A stretch of DNA of 64,000 nucleotides, taken from Candidatus Methylobacter favarea. Its GTDB lineage: Bacteria; Pseudomonadota; Gammaproteobacteria; Methylococcales; Methylomonadaceae. Position 1 is the stretch's first letter. Each line of letters begins with the position of its first letter. The stretch lies in NCBI RefSeq assembly GCF_902806695.1, contig NZ_CADCXN010000069.1, positions 60,613 to 124,612 on the forward strand, read 5' to 3'. Position numbers and translations under genes: made by a program. Positions 52,074 to 61,698 of the stretch are shown piece after piece. Under the pieces are notes generated by a model, which did no database searches, was not told the DNA's origin, and worked only from the letters and a program-made list of their open reading frames with translations.

Positions 52074-54488
52074 ATGAAATATAAACATCCGATTCATAAA
52101 CATCCGGTTCTCTTCCTTATGGGCCTCCTAATGTTGGGCAGTTTCGACGCCCCGAGCAGCGCTGCACCGACTGCCGATGTCGTCGGGCAGTGGGCACTTG
52201 TCAATCCGCTGCCTTTTTTCCCCGTTCACAGCCACCTGCTGCCTACGGGAAAAATGATGATCTGGCCGGGCGATGGCGGTGTATCGGGGGACAATCCCTG
52301 GTCATGGGATCCCGCCAGTGAGAATGTGTCGAGCCTGACCAAGCCGGGCTACGACCTCTTCTGCAGCGGTCACACCTTTCTGGCAGATGGCGAGCTTTTC
52401 GTAGCCGGCGGCCACATCGCCAATAGTGTAGGTCTGTCGCGGATGAGCAAGTACAATTCCGTCACCGACACGTGGAGCGGCTTGCCCGACATGAATGCCG
52501 GCCGCTGGTACCCGACCACCACAACCCTGCCTAATGGCGATGTTTTGGTGGTCTCGGGCAGTATTGATCTAACGCTTGGCAACAACGCGCTGCCCCAGGT
52601 GTTTGAGGCATCGACGGGGACGCTTCGCAGCCTCACTAACGCCTCTCTTGGGCAGGATCTATATCCCAGAATGATGGTGGCGCCGAATGGCAAGGTGTTC
52701 GATGCATCGCCGTCGCGGACAACCCGCTATCTCGATACTGCGGGAACGGGGGCATGGAGCTTCGTGGCGAATAGGATCGGTGGATTCCGTGACTTCGGGT
52801 CTGCGGTAATGTATGCGCCAGGCAAGGTACTGGTAATGGGCGGCGGCGATCCGCCCACGAATACGGCCGAGGTCATTGACCTCAATCAGCCGGCGCCGAG
52901 TTGGCGCGCTGTCGGCTCTATGCAATATGTCCGGCGTCAAGTCAATGCAACGCAATTGCCCGATGGTAAGGTACTGGTCACCGGCGGCACTGCCGCGCCC
53001 GGCTTCAACGATGCCACCGGCCATGTGGATGCGGCTGAGTTGTGGGATCCTGCAACCGAAAACTGGACGACGCTCGCCAGCAGCTCGGGAATTCCGCGCG
53101 TGTATCATTCTACGGCGCTCCTGCTGCCGGATGGGCGGGTCTTGAGCACAGGCGGTAACGGCTACCCCGATACTGAGATCTTTTCTCCGCCTTATCTTTT
53201 CAAGGGAGCCAGGCCGACGATTACCTCGGCGCCGCCCAGCGTCAGCTATGGGCAGTCTTTCTTCATTAAATCACCGGATGCCATAGCAACTTTTAAAGTC
53301 ACGATGCTAAGACTTTCCTCCGTGACTCACGCATTTAACATGAGCACATACATCAATCCGTTAACCTTTTCACAAGCCGCGGGCGGCCTTACTATCATAG
53401 CCCCTCCCAATAGCAGGGTTGCTCCTCCGGGCCACTACCTGCTATTTATCCTGAATGAGAGTGGTGTTCCATCGGTCGCGAAGGTGGTCCAGCTCGGCGG
53501 CGATTCGCCGCCGCCGATTTTCCCCGACGTCATTATTTCTTCGCTCTCGTATGCAAACAACATCTTCACCAGTACGGTGAAAAACCAGGGCACGGCAGCA
53601 ACGCCCGCAGGTACCATTATCGGCGTAGGCTACCTGGTGGATGATGTGTGGAGAACTTGTGGTGTAGTAGACGGTCCCCTGGCCGCAGGCTCCTCTGTGA
53701 CCATTAGCACCAGCTGTCCAGCCTATACGATTCCATCCGGCACGCACACGATTTCGGCTTATGTGGATGACATAAACCGCTTTGCGGAATCGGATGAAAG
53801 CAATAATCAGTTTTCCCAGTCGATTACGGTAGGGCCAGATCTACCTGATGTCATCGTCACCTCGGTCTCGTATGCAAACAACATCTTCACCAGTACGGTG
53901 AAAAACCAGGGCACGGCAGCAACGCCCGCAGGTACCATTATCGGCGTAGGCTACCTGGTGGATGATGTGTGGAGAACTTGTGGTGTAGTAGACGGTCCCC
54001 TGGCCGCAGGCTCCTCTGTGACCATTAGCACCAGCTGTCCAGCCTATACGATTCCATCCGGCACGCACACGATTTCGGCTTATGTGGATGACATAAACCG
54101 CTTTGCGGAATCGGATGAAAGCAATAATCAGTTTTCTCAGTCGATTACGGTAGGCGCTGCGCCGCCAGATCTACCTGATGTCATTGCCACCTCGGTGACT
54201 TATGCGAATGGCCTTTTCACCAGCACGGTGAAAAACCAGGGCACGGCAGCAACGCCCGAAGGCACGCTCGTCGGCGTAGCCTACCTGGTGGATGGGGTCA
54301 AGCAAACATGCGGCGCGGTAGATGGTCCCCTGGCTGCAGGCGCCACTGCAACCATCGGCTCCGGCTGCAAGGCCTTTATCATTCCAACGGGCACGCACAC
54401 GATTACGGTTAAGGCTGACGACATAAACCGCTTTGCCGAAACCGATGAAAACAATAATCAGTTTTCCCAGTCGATTACAATCCCATGA
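52074..54488 (+). CDS. Galactose-oxidase-like copper radical oxidase with CARDB repeats
   Basis: An 804-residue secreted protein: signal peptide (about residues 9-31), Kelch-type beta-propeller (~35-375), DUF1929-like domain (~380-475) and three CARDB repeats (~484-804). All copper-site residues of galactose oxidase have counterparts: Cys97 (LFCSGH) for the thioether, Tyr146 (RWYPT), Tyr344 and His345 (RVYHST) and His454 (PPGHYL). Such enzymes oxidise primary alcohols of sugars or small aldehydes, giving H2O2. The start at 52074 gives a proper signal peptide; a longer frame overlaps the HAF gene. Context suggests oxidation of the exopolysaccharide, by analogy with Streptomyces GlxA. Confidence 0.9.
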   Translation: MKYKHPIHKHPVLFLMGLLMLGSFDAPSSAAPTADVVGQWALVNPLPFFPVHSHLLPTGKMMIWPGDGGVSGDNPWSWDPASENVSSLTKPGYDLFCSGHTFLADGELFVAGGHIANSVGLSRMSKYNSVTDTWSGLPDMNAGRWYPTTTTLPNGDVLVVSGSIDLTLGNNALPQVFEASTGTLRSLTNASLGQDLYPRMMVAPNGKVFDASPSRTTRYLDTAGTGAWSFVANRIGGFRDFGSAVMYAPGKVLVMGGGDPPTNTAEVIDLNQPAPSWRAVGSMQYVRRQVNATQLPDGKVLVTGGTAAPGFNDATGHVDAAELWDPATENWTTLASSSGIPRVYHSTALLLPDGRVLSTGGNGYPDTEIFSPPYLFKGARPTITSAPPSVSYGQSFFIKSPDAIATFKVTMLRLSSVTHAFNMSTYINPLTFSQAAGGLTIIAPPNSRVAPPGHYLLFILNESGVPSVAKVVQLGGDSPPPIFPDVIISSLSYANNIFTSTVKNQGTAATPAGTIIGVGYLVDDVWRTCGVVDGPLAAGSSVTISTSCPAYTIPSGTHTISAYVDDINRFAESDESNNQFSQSITVGPDLPDVIVTSVSYANNIFTSTVKNQGTAATPAGTIIGVGYLVDDVWRTCGVVDGPLAAGSSVTISTSCPAYTIPSGTHTISAYVDDINRFAESDESNNQFSQSITVGAAPPDLPDVIATSVTYANGLFTSTVKNQGTAATPEGTLVGVAYLVDGVKQTCGAVDGPLAAGATATIGSGCKAFIIPTGTHTITVKADDINRFAETDENNNQFSQSITIP
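53545..54155 (+). repeat. Near-identical 321-bp tandem repeat (CARDB units)
   Basis: Bases from about 53545 to 53834 recur at an offset of exactly 321 bases (53866-54155) with a single visible difference (tttccc against tttctc). The period is 107 codons, so the frame is kept. A third, diverged unit follows (54168-54480). This is a recent in-frame duplication of one CARDB domain. Confidence 0.95.
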
Positions 54489-54769
54489 AGTTGATGTTCT
54501 GTAGCAAAGCTGATCAGATGTAGAGATTGAGTGATCATTGATCTATAAGTAAATGAAAAAGTCGAGGGTCAGTTTTAAAGACCCTCACAGCTCAGAAGGT
54601 GACATTCTCAATCTGTTTTTCTCTGTAAGATAAGGAATAAAATGACCAGTCGCAGGCTCAACCGCTGGATTATCAGTTGTCCTCTTGGCCGGCTAAAAAA
54701 TGATCGAGCGCTTGCTCAGGGAGGCGGCTGGGCACTTTATGAATAAGGGCGACTAAACCGCAGGTTAAT
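54489..54769. terminator. Intergenic hairpin after the oxidase gene
   Basis: The stem GAGGGTC / GACCCTC (54564-54570 and 54580-54586) encloses a 9-base AT-rich loop. There is no T-run after it, so termination is only possible. Nothing else in this 281-base gap is recognised. Confidence 0.4.
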
Positions 54770-55867
54770 ATGAGTCAATTAATGTGTACCACAAATTTAT
54801 TAATCCTTCATGTCGCTGAGATATTAAAGGGGGGGACGGCTTCCCATATTGATGAACTGTTGAAGTATCAGTCATTAAAATTTGGGATTGAGAATATCTA
54901 TGCACTCATGCCCGAAAGCCAAACTGGTTACTTAACGAATGCAGGAAAAATATCTCTTCATGGTTTTAAGGATAAATCATCGAGGTTAAGTAATGTTTTG
55001 AAGATCCGTCGAAAATTTCAGCAGCTTCTTAAAGAGCATAATTTTGATGTGGTTCACATTCATGGCACATTTACCGGCCTTGCAGTCCGGTTGTTTTTTG
55101 GCTGGAAGAAGAGACGACCGAAATTTGTTTATTGTGCTCATGGCTGGGCTTTTGACAGAGAGTCTGCGCCATGGCAAAGCTGGCTAATTGGATCTATAGA
55201 AAGATTACTTTCTAACTGGACTGATGTAATTATTTGCATATCAGATCATGATTATCAATCTGCAGTTCGTGTCGGCATAGCGAAAGAAAAAATTATCACG
55301 ATAAAAAATGCAATTTCTCGCGACTTTAAGTCGCGCGGCAATATTGAATGGCCCGAAGCAAAAAGGCGTTTTCTTTTTGCTGGACGTTTCGATCGGCAAA
55401 AAGGGATGGATCTATTCAGTGAAGCCATGCACCGAATAGGATCGGAGGGATTCGCCTATGCTATTGGAGATGCTTCGGCAGGTGAGGTAGCCATACTCAA
55501 TTTACCCGAGAATATAAAAGTTACGGGTTGGCTGCCGAGAGATACTGTTCAATCATATTTTGAAACTTGCGATGTTTTTGTCATGCCTTCACGTTGGGAA
55601 GGGTTTGGTCTTTCCGCTCTTGAGGCAATGCGTGCGGGTCGACCGGTAATAGCCTCGCGTGTAGGCGGTTTACCTGAACTGATAGTAGATGGAGTTAATG
55701 GCATTTTGATTGATCCAAACTCAGTAGAAAGCTTGGTAAAAGCGATGCGAAGTATTTCTTACCAGGATACCGTAGTTATGGGGAAGGCTTCACGGCAGCG
55801 ATTCGAGAATTTATTTACTTCAGAAAGGTTGAACTTGGCTTTAATAAACCTTTATAGAAAATTATAA
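54770..55867 (+). CDS. Glycosyltransferase family 4
   Basis: A 365-residue GT-B enzyme. The N-terminal lobe carries the donor/acceptor loop KGGTASHIDELL. The C-terminal lobe has RFLFAGRFDRQKGMDLF and the EX7E-type motif region PSRWEGFGLSALEAMRAGRP-like sequence (residues about 283-302). It probably adds one sugar of the EPS repeat unit. It is complete and moderately AT-rich. A 281-base gap precedes it. Confidence 0.92.
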   Translation: MSQLMCTTNLLILHVAEILKGGTASHIDELLKYQSLKFGIENIYALMPESQTGYLTNAGKISLHGFKDKSSRLSNVLKIRRKFQQLLKEHNFDVVHIHGTFTGLAVRLFFGWKKRRPKFVYCAHGWAFDRESAPWQSWLIGSIERLLSNWTDVIICISDHDYQSAVRVGIAKEKIITIKNAISRDFKSRGNIEWPEAKRRFLFAGRFDRQKGMDLFSEAMHRIGSEGFAYAIGDASAGEVAILNLPENIKVTGWLPRDTVQSYFETCDVFVMPSRWEGFGLSALEAMRAGRPVIASRVGGLPELIVDGVNGILIDPNSVESLVKAMRSISYQDTVVMGKASRQRFENLFTSERLNLALINLYRKL

Positions 55868-56166
55868 CCTTGAACCTGAAGCAAAAATTTCAAGTTTGCA
55901 TGGTTATCGAGAAAAGTTTAGAGCTTGCGAATTCATTTAATCTCTGCAAAACCCTATAACAGTAAAGCATTAAAAGATTTTTCTGTCGGCAATGCCCGCC
56001 ACTGGTGGCATTGAACCCTTTACATGATTGGTAAGGAATAGATGGCTGATGAAGATATACCCGCGTTATGCCGTTTACGGCTTTGGCAGGATAATGGGAC
56101 CGTTACTCAAGGCGGCTTTGCGCTTTAATGCTATTTACGACAGGACTTCGGATCGGACGGATTAGT
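55868..56166. other. Gap before the flippase gene
   Basis: About 300 bases. Two overlapping short frames begin at 56042 and 56049 (28 and 38 codons), the second ending at 56165 just before the flippase start. The second reads MKIYPRYAVYGFGRIMGPLL and could be the remnant of a deleted gene. It is not recognised. Confidence 0.35.
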
Positions 56167-57489
56167 ATGAGACAGTTAAAGCGTAATGCACTGCATATGT
56201 GTGGAAGTCAACTACTAGTTGCACTTTTTCAGGGCCTCCAGTTCATCCTGATAGCCCGTGCCCTGGGGGCGTATGATTTCGGGCGTATGGCCGGCATATT
56301 AGCGATGACAGGGGTAATGCTCCCATTCTCAGGATTGGGAGCAGAAAATGTCATCGTTATCCGTCTTGCTCGTGGCACCGGAAATGCTCGCGTCTACTTT
56401 GGCAATGCCCTGCTTGTAGCCGTAATAAGCGGTTTGCTGCTTGTTTTATTGTATATTTTATGGGGCGTAACCTTTCTGCCTACTCTGGCTACACTGCAAA
56501 TGTTGGTTATTTTTGGCGTGTCGGAGATTCTTGTCACGAAGCTTATCGACATTGCCGCGCATGTGTTTTTTGGGTTTGATCGACATGTCTACTCGGGGTT
56601 TTTTTATTCCTTGCATGGCTTCTTGCGTCTGCTTTTCGCCTCAGTATTCTTCGCCCTTCTTTACCATAATGCCGAATTGTTGAATAAGCTCCAATTATTC
56701 AGCAGTTTTATTATTTTTCCCGGCGACCGACTAGAGCTTTGGTGCTGGTTTCACCTTGCCGCGGGACTTACTACCTTGGTTTTTGTTCTTTTCATAACTA
56801 TACGCCAGATTGGCTGGCCCACTTTCGACCTCATGCTGGCCTTTAGGGAGTTAAGAATTGGAGTTTTCTACTCTATCGGCCTTTCCTCCAAGAGCGTTTA
56901 CATTAATATCGACAAAACCATACTTGCACGCTATGTAAGTCCTGAGATCAACGGGGCGTATACCGCAGCTTTTCGTCTTATCTACATGGCCTATACCCCG
57001 ATCCAAGCGATTCTTAGTGCTGCATCGGCTCGTTTCTTCCGTGATGGCGCTAGCGGTGTAGGGCCTCCTTTTCGAATGGCTACGCGAATTGTAATTTATG
57101 GCAGTATGTATTGTCTGGTTTTTGCTATGCTTGTTTTTATCGGCGCGCCGCTCATTCCATACCTGCTTGGGGACGGATATGCCTTGTCTACCGATATTCT
57201 TCGCTGGCTTGCTTTGCTGCCCCTGATTCTGATGTTGCAGGATACGTATTCGGATGCACTTACGGGGGCTGATCGTCAAATGGCGCGTAGTTTTTTTCAG
57301 GTCATCGTGGCTCTCATGTGCTTTACTGCCAATATGGCATTGGTTCCCAAGTTTTCTTGGAGGGGTGCTGTCTGCGCAACTTACTTTTCGCAAATCGTTC
57401 TTGCCATTCTAGTTATGGGCCTTATTGTTTTGCTGCTTCGTCGGGAGCGGACGGGTAAATATCTTAAAACCATCGTAGCTGTTAAATAG
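56167..57489 (+). CDS. Polysaccharide flippase, Wzx/MATE-like
   Basis: A 440-residue inner-membrane protein with about twelve hydrophobic helices, of the Wzx/PST family (start MRQLKRNALHMCGSQ; FQGLQFILIARALGAYDFGR in the first helix pair; GVFYSIGLSSKSVYINIDK in the middle). It would flip undecaprenyl-linked repeat units to the periplasm. A longer frame starts at 56128, but the homologous region starts at 56167. The next GT4 gene begins 8 bases after its stop, so they are one operon. Confidence 0.87.
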   Translation: MRQLKRNALHMCGSQLLVALFQGLQFILIARALGAYDFGRMAGILAMTGVMLPFSGLGAENVIVIRLARGTGNARVYFGNALLVAVISGLLLVLLYILWGVTFLPTLATLQMLVIFGVSEILVTKLIDIAAHVFFGFDRHVYSGFFYSLHGFLRLLFASVFFALLYHNAELLNKLQLFSSFIIFPGDRLELWCWFHLAAGLTTLVFVLFITIRQIGWPTFDLMLAFRELRIGVFYSIGLSSKSVYINIDKTILARYVSPEINGAYTAAFRLIYMAYTPIQAILSAASARFFRDGASGVGPPFRMATRIVIYGSMYCLVFAMLVFIGAPLIPYLLGDGYALSTDILRWLALLPLILMLQDTYSDALTGADRQMARSFFQVIVALMCFTANMALVPKFSWRGAVCATYFSQIVLAILVMGLIVLLLRRERTGKYLKTIVAVK

Positions 57490-57497
57490 GACTCATC

Positions 57498-58694
57498 ATG
57501 CGAATTCTCTTTATTAATTCTTTGTATCCTCCCTATATTGGCGGTGGTGCGGAAATAACCCTGGCCAATTTAGTTAAGGGCCTGTTGCAGCGCGGCCATG
57601 AAGCAGCGGTACTCTCTACTCACGGAGGACGCGGCCTTAAGACATCGATTATAAATGGCATTAAAATATACCGTAGTGGAATCCGAAATATTTACTGGCA
57701 TCATTCTTCTTCTACATCCCCTTCCTGGAAACGGTTACTCTGGCATGCTCTCGATAGTTATAATTGTCTGGCCGGGAATGATGTTAGACTTATCATCAAT
57801 GAGTTCAGACCGGAGATTATCTCCTGTCACAACTTGTCAGGATTTTCTGCAGCTGCCTGGAGCGTGGCAGTAAAGGCCAAAGTTCCTGTCGTGCAGGTGC
57901 TACACGATTATTACTCAATATGCCCCAAAAGCACTATGTTTAATGACGGGCGCAACTGTGAAAAGCCCTGTGTTGACTGCACTATTTTACGGCTTCCCCA
58001 TGCACACGCATCCAGTAAACTGAATGCCGTAGTGGGGGTGAGCCATGCAGTGCTCGACAGGCACCTGCAAGCAAGGCTTTTCACAGATGTTCCGATAAAA
58101 AAGGTCATTCACAATGGACGCACACTTAAGGGGGCAAACCCAGCGCTACGAAATCAAGATATGCTAACATTTGGCTTTATCGGCGCACTAACAATTGTCA
58201 AAGGAATTGTTCAGCTTGCGGAGGCATTTATTCGCATTGCCGCTCAGTGCAACCGCGCTGTGCGGCTCCTGATCGGTGGCTCTGGCACGGATGACTATGT
58301 CGCCGAATTAAAGCGGCGCTATGCCTCTGACCGTATCATTTTTCTTGGCCAGGTTGAGCCTGCGGCCTTCTTTAATCAGATTGATGTCACGGTCGTTTCT
58401 TCTATATGGCATGAACCTTTAGGCATGGTGGTCGCCGAATCACTTGGATTTAGTGTCCCCGTTATTGGGACGAAGCGTGGAGGAATACCGGAAATGATAC
58501 AGCACGAAAAAAATGGCCTAATCTATGATCCAGACAAGCCTTATGCACTTGATGCAGCGATGCTACGGATAATAGAAGAGCCAACATTATTGGCGGAAAT
58601 GCGAAAAAAAGCAGCTCCTTCGGCAAGCAATTTCTTAAACGAAGACCGGATGATTATGCAGCATGAGAGACTTTATAAAGAGATTTCAGGCTAA
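57498..58694 (+). CDS. Glycosyltransferase family 4
   Basis: A 398-residue GT-B enzyme. The N-terminal glycine-rich loop is YIGGGAEITLANLVKGL, and the C-terminal lobe has FGFIGALTIVKGIVQLAEAF and the acidic motif EPLGMVVAESLGFSVPVIG. A Cys cluster CPKSTMFNDGRNCEKPCVDC (about residues 141-160) is found in a subset of EPS GT4 enzymes and may bind a metal. It follows the flippase by 8 bases and precedes the polymerase by 73 bases. Confidence 0.92.
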   Translation: MRILFINSLYPPYIGGGAEITLANLVKGLLQRGHEAAVLSTHGGRGLKTSIINGIKIYRSGIRNIYWHHSSSTSPSWKRLLWHALDSYNCLAGNDVRLIINEFRPEIISCHNLSGFSAAAWSVAVKAKVPVVQVLHDYYSICPKSTMFNDGRNCEKPCVDCTILRLPHAHASSKLNAVVGVSHAVLDRHLQARLFTDVPIKKVIHNGRTLKGANPALRNQDMLTFGFIGALTIVKGIVQLAEAFIRIAAQCNRAVRLLIGGSGTDDYVAELKRRYASDRIIFLGQVEPAAFFNQIDVTVVSSIWHEPLGMVVAESLGFSVPVIGTKRGGIPEMIQHEKNGLIYDPDKPYALDAAMLRIIEEPTLLAEMRKKAAPSASNFLNEDRMIMQHERLYKEISG

Positions 58695-58767
58695 TGATAA
58701 CTCAAAGTCCACCGGAAGCCTTGCATATTGCAAAGACTGCGTGTAATTAGCATAGTTTGAGGAACAA

Positions 58768-60111
58768 ATGGTTTTTACAGAATTCTCGCCTTTTTTTCTA
58801 ATGCTGGCTATTGTTTCTTTATGCAGTGTGCGGTCCTGGGTAATCATGACGGGCATTGCAGCGTTTTTTCAGGCTGCCTCGCCAATATTGATTCAAGGTG
58901 GTGGCCGAATAACTGGTATTTCACCAGGCTATGTTTTATTGACGGTTGGATTGTGGCATTTCGGCAAGATTTGCTTGGAAGATCTATCACCTAGTAAACA
59001 AAGGCGGGCGGCAATCGTGATTAATGGTCGACTATTCACCTTGATTCTATTTACCGTTATCGGTGTTGCAGGATCTTTATTTTTACCTAGACTATTTGAA
59101 GGACAAGCACATATAATGCCGCCACGCCTTGGGCTGGATACAGGCATTACTGAGCGGCTAGTTCCAAGCAGCACTAACTTTAATCAAGCCTTCTATTTAG
59201 TCTGTAATTTGTTGCTCAGTTTTCTTATTTACGCTTTTCTGCAATGGCGCCTGATTGATTTGGTAACCATTTTACGGGGCGTTATGATTGGCGTAACATT
59301 ATCCTTGTGCTTCGGGTTCTATCAGCTACTTTCATTCTATACGGGCATACTATGGCCAGCCGATTTTATCAACTCTAATAAAGGTCTTGGACAAGCATAC
59401 GAACAGTCTTTTGCAGGGTTAAATCGCATGTCTGCAACCTTTCAGGAGCCCAGTATTATGTCATTGCACTTTCTAACTGCTTTTGGTGTGGTGGGATTAG
59501 GTTTGCAGAACTGGCGATTGGCTTTGCCTATTTTGTTGGCATTGATAGTATCTACATCATCACTGGCTTATTTTGGTCTAGCGGCATTGTTTACCTTATG
59601 GTTGCTGCTTGAGTTTCCTACACGTGGCGTCCGCATGTTATGGCCAGTATCCCTGTTGTCTGTTCTTATTTTATTGAGTTGGGCAGTCGATAACTTTTTT
59701 TTTGATGGTCAGATCATTGAAACCATGGTGGTAAAAAAATTCGAGGGTGAGTCTGGTACGTCTCGTCTTAACGCAGATTTGTTTGCACTAGATGCATTTC
59801 TTGATACATATGGGTTTGGTGTTGGCATAGGAAGTACTCGTGCATCAAGCTTTGCCTTTACTTTATTGGCTACGATGGGCGTTTTTGGAGTAATAAGTTT
59901 TCTTGTTCTGATGATGAGTTGCATTCTTTATGTTTGGCGAGAACCTACAAAGAATGCAAGAGGTTTGTTGTTTGGTTTGCTAGGCTTGCTAATAAGCTGG
60001 TTCATTGCTATCCCCGATATATCTTTGCCACTGGTATGGTTGTTAGTGGGAGCAGCAATGAGCAATGATCTGATAGTAAGAAATCGTCCTTCAGGAGCAG
60101 AGGGCACTTGA
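58768..60111 (+). CDS. O-antigen polymerase/ligase-like protein (Wzy)
   Basis: A 447-residue membrane protein with about eleven helices and a large periplasmic loop (about residues 200-240), the layout of Wzy/WaaL proteins. Telling parts are MSATFQEPSIMSLHFLTAF and the C-terminal YGFGVGIGSTRASSFAFTLLA. It would polymerise the flipped repeat units. GAGGAACAA precedes the ATG. Sequence similarity in this family is weak, so the assignment relies on topology and position. Confidence 0.8.
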   Translation: MVFTEFSPFFLMLAIVSLCSVRSWVIMTGIAAFFQAASPILIQGGGRITGISPGYVLLTVGLWHFGKICLEDLSPSKQRRAAIVINGRLFTLILFTVIGVAGSLFLPRLFEGQAHIMPPRLGLDTGITERLVPSSTNFNQAFYLVCNLLLSFLIYAFLQWRLIDLVTILRGVMIGVTLSLCFGFYQLLSFYTGILWPADFINSNKGLGQAYEQSFAGLNRMSATFQEPSIMSLHFLTAFGVVGLGLQNWRLALPILLALIVSTSSLAYFGLAALFTLWLLLEFPTRGVRMLWPVSLLSVLILLSWAVDNFFFDGQIIETMVVKKFEGESGTSRLNADLFALDAFLDTYGFGVGIGSTRASSFAFTLLATMGVFGVISFLVLMMSCILYVWREPTKNARGLLFGLLGLLISWFIAIPDISLPLVWLLVGAAMSNDLIVRNRPSGAEGT

Positions 60112-60777
60112 TCAAGTATTAACCAAAATGTTAAATGTGGGTAGTGATACACATGTAATGCCGCCAGTTTTCTGGTTTGGTTATAGTGACAGATCAAATA
60201 GTGGATGGCGCCGTTATCCCGCAGGAATAACACGGGTGGGTAACCAAGCAAACCGGCCTTACGAACCATATCGAACGCTTTAATTGTACAATGCAGCAGA
60301 GGGTATCTCGCTTGGTCAGGGAATTTTTGGCTTTCTCAAAAATTGACTAATTATATCACCCACATAGGAATCATAGAGGTCGGTGTGGAAAGTGGCGTGT
60401 TCCCGATAGGCTTCCGGTATTTTGTCCCAAAGCTTTCGCCCGCTTTCTTTGCTACGCTAACTGGTTCAGGCCAAAATCAGCTATGTCTTCACAGCCTTCG
60501 GCTCCACTGATTACTGCACATATCGTTAGAGCTACGATGTCCATTAACTCATGCAGCTTATTACGTTCTATTCGAGGATCCTGTAATTTCTAAAAATGTT
60601 TTATAAAACAGGGAGTCATTTGCATTGTTTCCAAAAAATATTAATTTAATTTCATAATATGCTGTTTTTTTATATTTTTATATGGGTTTACCCTGAGCAG
60701 CTAGATGGTCAGGGTGAAGTGTTGGGTTATGTTGTGTTATGTTAGAATAATTCCTCTAGTAGATTTTGGAGTTTAAG
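60112..60777. other. Gap with mixed transposase remnants
   Basis: About 670 bases without an intact gene. It holds the ISAs1/IS1 debris at 60345-60600 and, on the minus strand at about 60120-60290, a further frame ([20 protein letters not shown]) of unknown origin. The AT-rich part 60600-60777 should hold the promoter of the next gene. Confidence 0.6.
60345..60600 (-). mobile_element. Joined remnants of ISAs1- and IS1-type transposases
   Basis: On the minus strand 60597-60457 reads [20 protein letters not shown] then [19 protein letters not shown], the N-terminal hallmark of ISAs1-family transposases. It ends at a stop, and the following bases (about 60456-60345) read SGRKLWDKIPEAYREHATFH and TDLYDSYV, matching the IS1-type catalytic region. 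Two unrelated element fragments are therefore fused. Neither is functional. Confidence 0.8.
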
Positions 60778-61698
60778 ATGAAAATAGGGTTATATTATTT
60801 TCTCAAACGTCTAGCCTATACACTTCCAGATCCCATTGTTTTCCGTCTGCGCTTTTTGTGGAAGCACAGCTATTGGCCTAATTTAAGCGCCCCGCGTTCA
60901 TTGACAGAAAAAATTTTGTGGCTTATGGCTTGGGATAGCAATCCATTAAGAGCCAAGGTAGCGGATCGAATCAAAGTTAGGGAATTCGTGCATGAACTTG
61001 CCCCAAGTTGCAAGTCGCCAAAACAATTATGGAGTGGTGACTCTTTGACTGCAGATATATGGAATGGATTACCCAAGGAGTTCGTTTTAAAAGCCAATCA
61101 TGGCAGTCACATGACCTACATTGTTGATAAGCAGCAGGATACGATTGACGAAATTGTTAAAATGTCAGGAACATGGCTGACCAAGGACTATTCATTAAAT
61201 TTTGGCGAATGGGTATATCAGAATATTCCTCGGGTATTGATTGCGGAAGAAAAGCTGGACATCGAAGGCAAAATCCCACCCGATTGGAAATTTTTTTGCG
61301 CGAATGGGAAAGTGTTTCTGGTAATGTTAAATACGGATCGTGATGAAACGAGTGAATATGACACTTTTTATTTGCCCGATTTTACTCGTCTTCCTAATCT
61401 GTCGATGGATTACGATTATCGCCAAACTCCTGATGTAGATGAACCTTCTTGTTTTAAGGATGCCATTCGTATTGCTGAGCATTTGTCAGCGCCTTTTGAT
61501 TTCATCCGGGTTGACTTATATCTTATCGGTCCGAATGTTTATTTTGGGGAAATGACTTGTTTTCCATCGGCAGGGTCGGATGCTATTAAACCAATAAATC
61601 TTGACTTTGAATTTGGTTCTCAAATCAAATTGGATAAATCTTTCGTAAATTTGGTTCCCAGATCAATTTGGATAAATCCTCCTGAGAGACTTATATGA
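60778..61698 (+). CDS. TupA-like ATP-grasp protein
   Basis: A 306-residue member of the TupA-like ATP-grasp family found in polysaccharide clusters. RSLTEKILWLMAWDSNP at the N-terminus, LPKEFVLKANHGSHMTYIVD (phosphate-binding) and FDFIRVDLYLIGPNVYFGEM (metal-binding) are family marks. TupA is linked to adding glutamyl groups to teichuronopeptide, so this one may put an amino acid on the EPS. The start at 60778 follows TTTGGAG. Its stop overlaps the next start (ATGA). Confidence 0.85.
   Translation: MKIGLYYFLKRLAYTLPDPIVFRLRFLWKHSYWPNLSAPRSLTEKILWLMAWDSNPLRAKVADRIKVREFVHELAPSCKSPKQLWSGDSLTADIWNGLPKEFVLKANHGSHMTYIVDKQQDTIDEIVKMSGTWLTKDYSLNFGEWVYQNIPRVLIAEEKLDIEGKIPPDWKFFCANGKVFLVMLNTDRDETSEYDTFYLPDFTRLPNLSMDYDYRQTPDVDEPSCFKDAIRIAEHLSAPFDFIRVDLYLIGPNVYFGEMTCFPSAGSDAIKPINLDFEFGSQIKLDKSFVNLVPRSIWINPPERLI

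Noticed and set aside
53435..54398. Minus-strand frames repeated opposite the CARDB units
   Set aside because: They repeat only because the coding strand is duplicated; the forward frame is the real gene.
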